Shown: piece by piece, positions 19,799-30,706 of the stretch | Numbering within the stretch: position 1 is the first letter of the stretch | How the letters are laid out: every line of letters begins with the position of its first letter | Source of the DNA: Phalacrocorax aristotelis | Lineage: Eukaryota; Chordata; Aves; Suliformes; Phalacrocoracidae | Direction of reading: 5' to 3' | Assembly: GCF_949628215.1 (NCBI RefSeq) | Contig: NC_134310.1 | Coordinates: 13,405,401 to 13,469,400, forward strand | DNA: 64,000 nucleotides | Notes under the pieces: model-generated | What the model saw: the letters and a program-made list of their open reading frames with translations, nothing else | Database searches by the model: none | Told to the model about the DNA's origin: nothing | Program-made: the position numbers and the translations under genes

Positions 19799-21754
19799 GC
19801 TTGTATTCGAGTTGCCTTGGAGATAAAGGAAACTATACAGCTGTCTACCTTGTCTGGCCTCTCGAAGGACCCTTCTGTTGTGAGGTTGCTGAAGGCCAAA
19901 GAACAACAGGTGCCAATCGCCACCACTACAGTGCACCGGTGGCAATATCGCACCAACAGAGATTCCCTGATTCCCATCCATGAACTCATTCATCAACTGA
20001 GGAGCCAAGGAGTCATCAGTAAGACCCACTCACCCTTTCACAGTCCCATATGGCCAGTGCAGAAGTCTAATGGAGAGTGGAGGCTAACAGTAGACTACCG
20101 TGGCATGAATGAAGTCACTCCACCGTTGAGTGCTGCTGTGCCAGACATGTCAGAACGTCAATAGGAACTGGAGTCAAAGGCAGCCAAGTAGTATGCCACA
20201 ATTGTTAGCGTTAACGCATTCTTCTCCATCCCTCCGGCAGCAGTGTGCAGGCCACAGTTTGCTTTCACATGGAGGGGTGTCCAGTACACCTGGAATCGAC
20301 TGCCCCAGGGGTGGAAACACAGCCCTACCATTTGCCATGGAGCGATCCATAATTCTTTGGAACAAGGTTGAGCTCCCGAACACCTTCAATACATTGACAA
20401 AATCATTGTGTGGGGCAACACAGCAGAAGAAGATTTTGAGAAAGGAGAGAAAATAGTCCAAATCCTTCTGAAAGCTGGTTTTGCCATAAAACAAAGTAAG
20501 GTCAAGGGACCCGCACGAGAAATCCAGTTCTTAGGAATCAAATGGCAGGATGGTCGTCGTCAGATTCCAATGGATGTGATCAACAAAATAGCAGCCATGT
20601 CTCCACCAACCAGCAAAAAGGAAACACGAGCTTTCTTGGGTGTTGTGGGTTTTTGGAGAATGCATAGTCCAAATTATAGTCTGATCGTAAGCCCTCTCTA
20701 TCAAGTGACCCGGAAAAAGAATGATTTCAAATGGGGCCCTGAGCAACGACAAGCCTTTTAACACATTAAGCAAGAAATAGTTCATGCAGTAGCTCTTGGG
20801 CCAGTCCGGGCAGGACAAGATGTAAAAAAATGTTCTCTACACTGCAGCCGGGGAGAATGGCCATACCTGGAGCCTCTGGCAGAAAGCGCCAGGGGAGACC
20901 CGAGGTCGACCCCTAGGGTTTTGGAGTCGGGGATACAGAGGGTCCAAAGCCCACTATACTCCAACTGAAAAAGAGATATTGGCAGCATATGAAGGGGTTC
21001 GAGCTGCTTCAGAAGGGGTTGGTACTGAAGCACAGCTCCTCCTGGCACCCCGACTGCCAGTGCTGGGCTGGACGTTCAAAGGGAACGTCCCTTATACACA
21101 TACAGGCAACTGATGCTACATGAAGAAAATGGGTTGCACTGATCACCCCGCGGGCTCGAGTAGGAAACCCCAGTCACCCAGGAATCTTGGAAGTGATCAT
21201 GGACTGGCCAGAAGGCAATGACTATGGATTATCACCAGAGGAGGAGGTGACACGTGCTGAAGAAGCCCCGCTCTATCACAAACTGCCAGAAGATGAGAAG
21301 CAATATGCCCTGTTCACTGATGGGTCCTGTCGCCTTGTGGGAAAGCACCGGAGATGGAAGGCTGCTGTATGGAGTCATATATGGCAAGTAGCAGAAACTG
21401 CTGAAGGAGAAGGTGAATCGAGCCAGTTTGCACAAGTAAAGGCCATCCAGCTCACCTTAGACATCACTGAATGGGAAAAGTGGCCAGTGCTCTATCTCTA
21501 TACTGACTCCTGGATGGTGGCAAATGCCTTGTGGGGCTGGCTGCAGCAGTGGAAGCAGAGGAACTGGCAGCGCAGAGGCAAACCCATCTGGGCTGCCCCA
21601 TTGTGGGAAGATATTGCTGCCTGGGTATAGAACCTGGTTGTCAAGGTATGTCATGTGGATGCTTACGTCCCCAAGAGTCGGGCCGCTGAAGAGTTATCGA
21701 AACAACCAGCAGGTAGATCAGGCTGCCAAGATTTAAGTGGCTGAGGTTGATCTG

Positions 21755-22064
21755 TGTAGAAAATTAATTTGCAAGTAACTTAGCGCTGTTTGACATGTCC
21801 TTGAGCTGAAGCAGCGCGGCAGTAAAAAACAGAGACAGGAGCACGGGAATGTCAAGAAGGAATTAAATAAGCTTAAACAAGTAAGTAACGCGAATAGAAC
21901 AGCCTATTAGAATATAGTATAAGGCGCGTGCTTAGAGCTAGCTGACGAATAACAGAAACTGATCACGTGGAGAGTGTGTCGAAAAGATATATAAGCAGTG
22001 AAAAGCTGGCAATAGAGGTCTTCTGTGGAACATCTGTCAGGAGTCCGTGACATTCATCCCTGCA
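21755..22064 (+). repeat. 5' LTR of element C
   Basis: TGTAGAAA...CCCTGCA, 310 bp. TATA-like ATATATAAG near 21987. Not similar to the A or L1-L3 LTRs. Confidence 0.85.
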
Positions 22065-22066
22065 AA

Positions 22067-22084
22067 TGGTGACCCCTGACGTGG
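22067..22084 (+). promoter_or_regulatory. Primer binding site of element C
   Basis: TGGTGACCCCTGACGTGG, two bases after the LTR. It is close to the tRNA-Trp site with one extra T; the tRNA is uncertain. Confidence 0.6.
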
Positions 22085-22210
22085 GAGAGCAATGCTGACA
22101 AGCAGCATCCGTAGGGACCCCAGCCAGACGAATCAAGATGACGGTGGGACCGTAGCTCTAATCCTGGGACATCACCTTGATATTAGAGGTGAGCAGCTGG
22201 GGCAATAACC

Positions 22211-23905
22211 ATGGGAGCTAATCTCTCTGCCTAAGAAGGGGCGATTGTTAAGTTACTGATTCAGTTATTGAGCAAACGAGGCATTAAATATGATACTTTT
22301 AAAGTAAAGTTATTCCTGAAATTCCTGCAACAGCATGGGGCTCCATCAACAGCCTCAGCAGTGTTCAATGTTAAAACCTGGGAAGAAGCAGGGACAATAG
22401 TATGGGAGGCTGCCTGCTGGGGGAATGAGACTGCCAAGGAGGTGATGACCACCTGGTGGCTGGTGCTGGACACATTAAAGTCCTGGCAAGCGGAGAAAAG
22501 GGTGGAAACCATTGCTGTGCAGAAAGTGACCGGAGGCGTGGACAGGGGCGGTGAGACTCCCTGTAGGGACTCCCTGCCAGAAAATGACATAGTAGATTTA
22601 GACGCAGACACCGAGCTGTTGCCATCGCCCCTGTTAAAGCCGACGGCTCCGCCGTCCATACCACCCATGACAGCTGTTTTACAGCTGCCAGTGCCCTTTG
22701 ATCCCCAGGACCGATGGAAACAACTGCAACAAGATGCAATAAGGGAGGAAGGGGCGGCAGGACTAGTCTTTCCAGTATTGATCAGAGATGGAGGACCCAA
22801 TGACTGGGGCCCTTTTCTATGGGTTCTAATAAAAGAATTAAGAAAAACAGTAACTACATACAGGCTTGCAGCTCTATTTTCCCAATCTTTGCTTTAAAAT
22901 GTGATGACAGGGCAATTATTGTGTCCCTATGATTTACGAACAATAGCGGCTATGATATTAACCCCAACGCAGAAGTTGTTGTCAGAGCAAAAATGGAGGG
23001 AACTTTGTGAACAAGCTGCCCTTCAAAATTTAGAACGATGGCAAGAAGACCCTCTCTTAGGGGCAGGCATATCACAGTTAATGGGCACGGATCCTGTAGC
23101 GGACCTGCGCCTACAGGCACGGTTGGATGAGAATATACTCCAACAGTCTGCCACTCTTGCGCTTCAAGCTATGTTAAAAATTCCAGAAGCCAGAAAGCCA
23201 TCTCTATCATTTACTCGAGTCCAACAGCAGCCAACCAAACCCTATATGCAGTTTGTGGATCGCTTGCGGGATGCATTAGACAAGCAGATAGACAACAGAG
23301 AAGCAAAAGAATTGCTGCTGTTGAAATTAGCGGTAGAAAATGCAAATACTGATTGTAAAAAGATATTACAAATGCTGCCAATCAATACTAACCTGGTGCA
23401 AATGATCAAGGCTTGCAACCATGTAGGCTCTATTGCTCATCAAATGGAGTCCTTAGCATCAGCCTTTGCAGCAGCTTTAACAATGAATAGGGACACGAAG
23501 AAGTGGTGCTACCGCTGTGGAAGCCCAGGCCACTTAGTTATTGAGTGCCCTCAAAAAAGACAAGGAGGGGGAGCCCCTAGCGCGCCCGCCACACCATCCA
23601 CGCTTTGCCCAAGGTGTGGTAAAAGATGCCATTGGGTGAGCCAGTGCAGATCCAAATATGATGCAGACAGACAGCCCCTGCCAATGTGGCAGGGAAACGG
23701 GAGGCGGAGCGTGGGGCAAGGTCGCACAATGACACAAGCTCCCTCATCACAAGAACCAAAGCAGGGCCCCCCGATGGGAATAGCGTCACATGTGATGGTT
23801 GCACAATCTCCAACTCCATCTGGAATGCAGCCACCCTGCTTACCACCATGGGCGCCCTCTCTGCCAGCACCGGAGGGAGTGCCGGACTGGATGTCACCAC
23901 AGTAG
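22211..23905 (+). pseudogene. gag: gag of element C, two in-frame stops
   Basis: One frame of about 565 codons from ATG 22211 (MGANLSA, glycine 2 fitting N-myristoylation). TAA at 22232-22234 and TAA at 22895-22897 interrupt it. The matrix-like part has GIKYDTFKVKLFLKFLQQHG; a capsid part follows, with a major-homology-like region around QPTKPYMQFVDRLRDAL, then two CCHC knuckles (CYRCGSPGHLVIEC and CPRCGKRCHWVSQC). This is the standard betaretroviral layout. Confidence 0.9.
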
Positions 23906-24579
23906 AAGACTTAACTCTCTGGGGCACACATGTACATCACATTCCATTGAATGTGAAGGGGCCAATTGGGGGAGGCTGTAGTGCACTGTTGCTAGGTCAT
24001 TCCAGTACCACCATGACAGGCCTGTTTGTCCTCCCCAGAGTAATTGATGCTGATTGTAGTGGCCAAATACAAGCTATGGTTTGGACACCGGCCCCACTGC
24101 TGACAGTTCTGAAAGGAACCCAAATTGCGCAATTAATACTTTTTCGAGCAATAGTACTTACAGCCAGTGAAACAAGCCGCGGCTCTGCTGGGTTTGGATT
24201 GACAGGGCAACCAGCTGTTTTTTGGACATGAGATATCACACGACATCATCCAACCATACATGTAACCCTGTGGAATCCTACCGAGCAGCCACAGACGAGC
24301 CAATGCACGATGCTAGTAGATACAGGCGCAGATGTTACAGTTATCGCGGCCAAAGATTGGCCTTCCACATGGCCTACAACATCCCCAGCTAGCGGATTAG
24401 TAGGAGTCGGAGGCCTATCCAGCACATTTCAAAGTTCTACAATCTTCACGATAAAGACCCAAGAGGGAACGACATGTACTGTTCATCCTTACATCACACC
24501 GATTCCCATCAGCCTGCTGGGACATGATGTGATGGGACGGCGCAGATTTACCATCTCCACCCCTGAACATTTTCGGTAG
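23686..24579 (+). pseudogene. dUTPase-protease of element C, one in-frame stop
   Basis: One frame, -1 to gag. The N-terminal half is a trimeric-type dUTPase: GSAGLDVTT, LLGHSSTTMTGLFVLP, VIDADCSGQIQAMVW and KGTQIAQLI correspond to its motifs. TGA at 24229-24231 falls between the domains. The protease half has MLVDTGADVTVIAAKDW, a VGVGG flap and SLLGHDVMGRR. A dUTPase fused before the protease is typical of betaretroviruses and limits dUTP incorporation during reverse transcription. The A family has no such domain. Confidence 0.9.
23692..23698 (+). promoter_or_regulatory. Gag-pro -1 frameshift slip site of C
   Basis: G GGA AAC in the gag zero frame, after the second zinc knuckle, leading into the dUTPase-protease frame. 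Same heptamer and relative place as in A1. Confidence 0.8.
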
Positions 24580-24645
24580 CGTCCATTGAGGCGCAACCGC
24601 CACTCCGCCTCAAATGGACAAGAGAGACCCCCGTATGGGTGGATC
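24580..24645 (+). pseudogene. First codons of pol of element C
   Basis: In the frame -1 to protease, PPLRLKWTRETPVWVD matches the usual start of retroviral RT; the sequence then breaks into the LTR end. Confidence 0.7.
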
Positions 24646-25547
24646 CCTGCAGATCTGGACTGGCAACATAAGGGTGAACTATTTCTAGCTCGGTGGGCCC
24701 ATGACACCTCAGACCATCAAGGGAGAGATGCAACATACAGGCGGGCTCGTGATCGAGGGGTGGACTTGACCACGGATGCTATTGCACAGGCTATCCACGA
24801 ATGTGAAACATGCGCTGCAAACAAGCAAGTGAAGTGGGTAAAGCCTCTGTGGTATGGGGGATGATGGCTGAAATATAAATATGGGGAGGCCTGGCAAATT
24901 GACTATATCACACTCCCACAGACCCGCCAAGGCAAGCGCCATGTTCTCACCATGGTAGAAGCAACCCCCGGCTGGCTGGAAACATATCCTGTCCCCCATG
25001 CCACTGCCCAGAACACTATCCTGGGTCTTGAAAACCAAGTCCTGTGGCGACATGGCACCCCAGAGAGAATTGAGTCAGACAATGGGACTCATTTCCGAAA
25101 TAACCTCATAGACACCTGGGCCAAAGAGCACGGCATTGAGTGGGTGTATCACATCCCCTATCTCGCACCAGCCTCTGGGAAAATTGAACGGTACAATGGA
25201 CTGTTAAAAACTACACTGAGAGCAATGGGGGTGGAACATTTAAACACTGGGATACACATTTAGCAAAAGCCGCGTGGTTAGTCAACACGAGGGGATCTGC
25301 CAATCGAGCTGGCCCTGCCCAATCAGAAATCCTACATACTGTGGAAGGGGATAGAGTCCCTGTAGTGTATGCAAAATATATGCTGGGCAAAACAGTCTGG
25401 GTTATTCCTCCTTCTGGCAAAGGCAAACCCATTCATGGGATTGCTTTTGCTCGAGGACCTGGGTGCACTTGGTGGGTGATGCGGGAGGATGGAGAAATCC
25501 GATGTGTGCCTCAAGGGGATTTGATTTTGGGAGAAAACAGTCAATGA

Positions 25548-25953
25548 ACTGAATGGCACAATGCGAACTGCTATATAATATTGTGTGTCACCTCTGTGTT
25601 GTATCAATTATACCATAGTACAAGCCTCCCAATCCATGGAAGATAAACTGTCAAACAAGCAAAGTACAGCAGTGATGGAATGATGACTGACTTGGTATGC
25701 AGCAACCCAACACCACACACCATCTCTCCCACCCTGAAAGACTGATACGAGAGATGGAGCCCAGAGTCATGGACTGGGTGAACTCAATGGACTTTTTAAT
25801 GGACACTTTACAGGCAAGGTCCATAGACTAAGGGAATGATGTCTGTGTATTATGTTAAAGGATGGGAAGGGGAGGGATGGTGGTTGGTAAGGTTGTATTG
25901 GATCGTATGGAACCTGGGCATGGTGTAAATGGTATGGAATAAAGGGTGGAGAA
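25548..25953 (+). other. 3' non-coding tail of B4
   Basis: Same tail as 57777-58292 and, inverted, 13253-13602. It runs directly into the 3' LTR. No env. Confidence 0.65.
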
Positions 25954-26699
25954 TGTGCCGGTTTTGGCTGAGAAGGGGTTAATTCTCTTCACTGTGGGGG
26001 TCTGCTACCTTTCCATCTTCCCGAGCTCTGCCCCTATCGTCAGGAGGCTGAGAGGGGCAGGGCCATGGTGGGGGCGGCTGACCGCGACTGGCCAACGGCA
26101 TATTCATTCCATACCATGTGACACCTTGACCAGTATATTAAGGGGGGGGCAGTTTGCGGCTCGAAAAGGCACGGCGTCAGGTCGGCAGGCAGTGAGCAGC
26201 TTGTCGCATGCAGTTTGTTTCGGTGGTTCATTCCCCTCCCCCCTCCCTTCCCCCTCCCGGGTTTCGCGCCTCTCATTGTTTTCCTTTCCATTGCATTCTT
26301 CTTGTTGTTTTTTTTTTAATTTTAATTATTAAACTGTTCTTATCTCAACCCACGAGTGTTACCCTTCTGATTCTCTCCCCATCTACTGTTGGGGGAGTGA
26401 GCGAGTGTTGCTGTACGCTTCTACGGGAGAACTTATCTTGGGCCGCATATCTCCGGGACACAGGGCTCTACCCACCCTGGGGACAGTGATGCACAGACAT
26501 CAATATGATGGATACAAAATGTCCGTTTATTTAGCTGCATCACACGCTTATATAGCTCTTGCGCTTCCTGTTCCTGCCACTCCTATGGGGAGGAGTCTAT
26601 CTTTCCGTCACATCCCGTGATCTTCCGGTCGCCGATCCCTGTCTATTCCCCTACAAGCGAGCGACTGTGTGGGGCTGAGCTGCCGGCTAAACCACGACA
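25954..26699 (+). repeat. L3-type LTR at the 3' end of B4, split by a solo LTR
   Basis: TGTGCCGG...CCACGACA; about 490 bp without the 256-bp insert (A LTR plus duplication). TATA-like TATATTAAG near 26132. Same type as 43180-43673. Confidence 0.82.
26406..26655 (-). mobile_element. Solo A-family LTR
   Basis: Exact 250-bp inverse of the A1/A2 LTR, flanked by AGCGAG (26400-26405 and 26656-26661). No internal sequence, so the provirus was removed by LTR-LTR recombination. Confidence 0.95.
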
Positions 26700-28377
26700 G
26701 ACGTGCATTCTCAGACTTGTTTAGTTTTTCCTCCATATGAGGTTCTTTCCAATGCAAACAATTATATTCTGTGTTTATCTGATCCAAAGCTTTCTTGGTT
26801 GCTTAAAACAAATTTGGTATCTAGTTCTCTGGGACAGTTTAGTTCTCTGCCGTGTTTCATACTGGATATTTTAGTTTAAAAGAAACAGATAAAATAAGTC
26901 GAAGAAAACCACTAACAATGTGATTTGATTGCTGTACTATTTTAATAATTACCTTTGTGTTTCTATTGTGTGCTTCTTGGTCACTGTTCTACTTTACTTC
27001 TAAGGTTAAAGCCTACTAAATTGAGTCTATTTGAATCTCCCATTACACAAGCGTACATTTAGGGCTTTTCCCCCCACATCCTTTATTTAGATTAACTATG
27101 TTAATGACACTTAGAGTTTACACTTCAAACATATCAGAGTTAAGAGTGTACTTATGATTCTCAGAATACCATGCCTACATTACACAATATAGGTCTTGAA
27201 TATTATATAACACTAATTCAAGTACATAGGCCTGAGTTGTTTTTACAGCAGAAATCAAACTTAAATTCAAGGTCTGTCTTGAGTAACTCAAACTCTGCTT
27301 CACTATAGAATGGAAATGGATGTTTTTGTGGATTTGATTCTTCATATCTTACATTTTTATGTACTACCTTGATTTCTAGTCCATCATCCCAGAAAATGAC
27401 ACTAATTCATTAGTAGCCACACAAGACAGTGCTTTGTTTTATTACCTGTTTAACTATGCTTACTATTCAGTTAAGATTGGAAGTATGTCAGTCATTAGTC
27501 ATATTAGTCAAAAGACCACACAAATGAAAAAACTGTCCTACCTCAAACTAATAAATTGGAAAGATTAATTAGGAAATGGATGTCTGCAGTAGAAGACAAC
27601 TATATCTCTGCTCAAGCCCCAAATACAAATATCTAACTCTTAATGTGATTGACCTCAGCCCAGTAATAAGGATAATTAACAATACAAAGCCTCTTTCCCT
27701 GTAAACTGTTTTGCTGATTTTTAGAAACACAAATCTTCCTGCCTCTAGAACAACAGCATTCCTTAGGAAAGTAGCCTTTGACTCATTTGGAATGACAGCT
27801 AGTAAATTACTGATAGCAAGGCTTTCCTTAACCTGCTTTGGATTTCTATTGGCCTTTATCCCATAGTAGATAATCTGTTGACTTACATGAAGTGTTCTGA
27901 AGTACCAGTGTATTCAGGAATCTGTGATAGAGAAAAGCAGTCAAATTCCCTGTGCCGAGTTATACATTGCCCCTAAAAGTGCAGGTGTGCCTAACTGGCT
28001 TATTCACGAGTCTCAGCTTAGATTACACTTTTCCAGGCATTTGAGAAGACTATTACTATTAATACAACTTTTTGTTTCATGTCCTCACCTGTGTAGACTC
28101 CATTGGCCTGCACTGTGTGGAGAACATAAGCCACATGGAGTCTGCTGTTAGCCTGCATTTGTAAAGCCCACCCTTCAACAGCTGTAATAACTTTGATCCA
28201 AGGACTGGATACAAGCACAAAGTTAAGATGACATTCTATAGCCAGTTTGGAGAAAGGACGCTATGTGTAAGTATGAGATAACACAGTCTCTGCCAGGCCT
28301 CTGACTCCAATCCTTGTATAGGGACAGGACAGAAGTATTGTACTTGTCTATGCAAATCACAATATAACCAGCCAGTC
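26700..28377. other. Unique AT-rich DNA, no feature seen
   Basis: Short ORFs only; no LTR ends, CR1 or Polinton similarity recognised. Probably older intergenic sequence. Confidence 0.55.
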
Positions 28378-28942
28378 AAAAGAGGTGATTATCCCACTGT
28401 ATTTAGCATTGGTGCAGCCTCACCTTGTGCACTGTGTGCAGTTCTGGGCCCCACAATTTAAGGAGGATGTAAAGGTACTTGAATGCATCCAGAGGAGGGC
28501 AACAAAGCTGGTGAAAGGGCTGGAAAAAATGTCCTATGAAGAGTGGCTAGGGACTTTGGGGCTGTCTGGTTTGGAGAAAAGGAGGCTGAGGGGTGACCTC
28601 ATTGCTCTCTACAGCTTCCTGAGGAGGGGAAGTGGAGAGGGAGATGCTGACCTCTTCTCCCTGGTATCCAGTGACAGGACACTCGGGAATGGTTCAACCC
28701 TGCACCAGGGGAGGTTTAGACTAGCCATTACGAAGCATTTCTTTACTGTGAGAAGGTGGTCAAACACTGGAACAGGCTTCCTAGAGAGGTGGTCAATGCC
28801 CCAAGCCTATCAGTGTTTAAGAGGCATTTGGACAATGGCCTTACTAACATGCTTTAGCTTTTGGTCAGCCTTGAAATGGTCAGGCAGTTGGACTAGATGA
28901 TCATTGTAGGTCTCTTCCAACTGAAATAATCTGTTCTAATCA
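28378..28942 (+). mobile_element. CR1 LINE 3' fragment
   Basis: A 171-codon frame (28385-28900) carries CR1 ORF2 C-terminal motifs ([57 protein letters not shown]). The 3' part ends in GACTAGATGATCATTGTAGG and TCTCTTCCAACTG, the usual CR1 3' end. 5' truncated. Confidence 0.9.
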
Positions 28943-29923
28943 GACCATTGGCTCGGGTAGGGGGGGTTCCAGGACAGACAAGAGTTCTAGCAACCTCACA
29001 CTTCCTTGGGTATCAATATCTAGAATCAGCATAAAATATATTTTGAAATGCTGTTCAATTTTTCAGCTTGCAGTTCTCTTCTCTGCACTATAAGAAAGTG
29101 CAGTAATGCAAATACACAATTTATAAATGGGAAAACTGAAGCTGAGAACCATCTGTTCATGATGCCATTGGATTTGGCTGCTGTAGCTCTACTCACCTCC
29201 TTTTCCCTTATCTTGTGGCCTGGACCCAGTTGTGTGAGAGGCAGAAGAGCCCCTTTATCAGCAGGAGATAAATGCTGTGCTGAGAAGAGGATTAATAAGA
29301 ATTTAGCTATTAGTGAAGCATCTTCAAACAGTAAAGGTAACCCAGTCAATTGAAAATTGTTAAACAGCTAGGTTATTTTAGCCAGTTTAAGTCAAATATA
29401 ACCTTTCCTCCCTAAACTGTTCTACCAAAAAGCATCACATTTTAAGTCACTCTTAAACCTTGTAACTTACTGGAAGTAAAGCAAGATAAGTACTCAGACT
29501 TTTTGAAATCAAAACTTTGAAACATAAACACTTGCTTTGAGAGAGAGTAGGCAGATTGGCTGTTGTCTGCATTATTGAGCAATGGCAAAAGACTGTGTTT
29601 GGATAGAAAATAAATTTTAAACCCAGCTTTGGGGACTAAGCTAGGACACCTGGCAGGGCTTGATAGGGTTCCACTTTAGCAGTCTTTCATGTGTTGGGAA
29701 ACATAACCACTTACAAGGGGAGAAAAGACAGATTTTTGTTGGACAGCCATAGAGGTTCAAAGACTCTTTTGAACTCCTTAGAGACCGCTTTCACTTTTAA
29801 CTGAGGTCATAAACTCAGTGCTCAGGCCTTTTAAGGAGTAATGAAAATTATTTATTTGAAGTGCATCGAGTTAAATGATTAAAACTTTACCAAACAGCTG
29901 AAATAAGGCTTAACCTTCACAGG
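28943..29923. other. Unique sequence, no feature seen
   Basis: Two opposing ORFs of about 100 codons (29026-29353) shadow each other and have no recognisable motif. Confidence 0.5.
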
Positions 29924-30525
29924 TGTCATGGTTTAGCTACAGGCAACAACTAAGCACCATACAGCTGCTTGCTCACTCCCCCCACCCCAGTGGACTAGGA
30001 GAGAGAACTGGAAGAGCGAAAGTAAAAACTCATGGGTTAAGATAAGAACATTTTCATAATTAAAAAAAAACAGTACTAGTAATAGTAATAGCAATAGCAA
30101 TAGTAATAATGATATAATGAAAAGGAAAAAAACATGACAGAGAGAGGGAAAACCCAGAGGAAAGAAACAAGTGATGTAAACGCTCACCACCCACTGACCG
30201 ACACCACCGGTCCCCGAGCCGCGATCGCTACTTCCCCTGGCCAACTCCCCCCCAGTTAATATACTGGGCATGATGTCATATGATATGGAATATCCCTTTG
30301 GCCAGTTTGGATCAGCTGTCTTAGCTGTGCCCCCTCCCCTCCCAGCTTCTTGTGCACCTGGCAGAGCATGGGAAGCTGGAAAAGTCCTTGACTAGTACAA
30401 GCACTACTTAGCAACAACTAAAACATCAGTCTGTTCTCAACATTATTCTCATACTAAGTCCAAAGCGCAGCACTATACCAGCTACAGTGAAGAAAATTAA
30501 CTCTATCCCAGCCAAAACCATGACA
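29924..30525 (-). repeat. 3' LTR of B6 (L1 type)
   Basis: TGTCATGG...CATGACA, closely similar to 12653-13252, followed by the same non-coding tail. Confidence 0.85.
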
Positions 30526-30706
30526 GTATCCACCCCTTATTCCATACCATTTACATCATGCTCAGGTCCCATACTATCCAATACAACCTCATTAACAACC
30601 CGCCCCCTTTCCCATCCTTTGATAAAATACACAGATATAATTTCCTTAGTCTATGGACCACTCCTGTAAAATGTCCATAGAGAGTCCACAAATATCCACA
30701 AAATGT

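Larger units (their letters stand above)
21755..24651 (+). mobile_element. Element C: class II (betaretrovirus-like) ERV with 3' collapse
   Basis: Inserted in B4 RNase H/integrase with a 6-bp duplication GATCTG (21749-21754 and 24652-24657). It contains a 310-bp 5' LTR, primer site, gag, dUTPase-protease and about 20 codons of pol, then jumps to the last bases of an LTR (ATCCCTGCA), which are the same as the last nine bases of the 5' LTR. Most of pol, all env and almost the whole 3' LTR are gone, yet the duplication is exact. Confidence 0.9.
19817..25547 (+). pseudogene. pol: pol of B4, split by element C
   Basis: RT pieces at 19817-20164 and 20408-20761, RNase H at 21187-21630, integrase at 24652-25547 after element C. 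An in-frame TAG occurs at the position also stopped in B5 (near 20163), YXDD reads YIDK (20390-20401), and TAA 20759-20761 is shared with B3 and B5. The integrase keeps QIDYITLP, ESDNGTHF and GKIERYNGLLK but has TGA near 24862 and later stops. It cannot encode a full polyprotein. Confidence 0.88.
16888..26699 (+). mobile_element. ERV-L-like element B4, sense, with nested insertions
   Basis: LTR, lysine primer site, hydrophobic leader ORF, gag, protease, RT/RNase H/integrase, non-coding tail, LTR. Element C interrupts RNase H/integrase at 21755-24651 and a solo A LTR sits in the 3' LTR. The 5' LTR is L1 type and the 3' LTR is L3 type, so the ends do not form an ordinary pair. No env is present. 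Confidence 0.85.

Noticed and set aside
29026..29353. Opposing 100-codon ORFs as a host gene
   Set aside because: Overlapping frames with no motif, splice context or conservation evidence.
26700..29923. Missing left end of the Polinton (integrase, terminal repeat)
   Set aside because: I looked for integrase-like or protease-like motifs and found none; the sequence looks unique.
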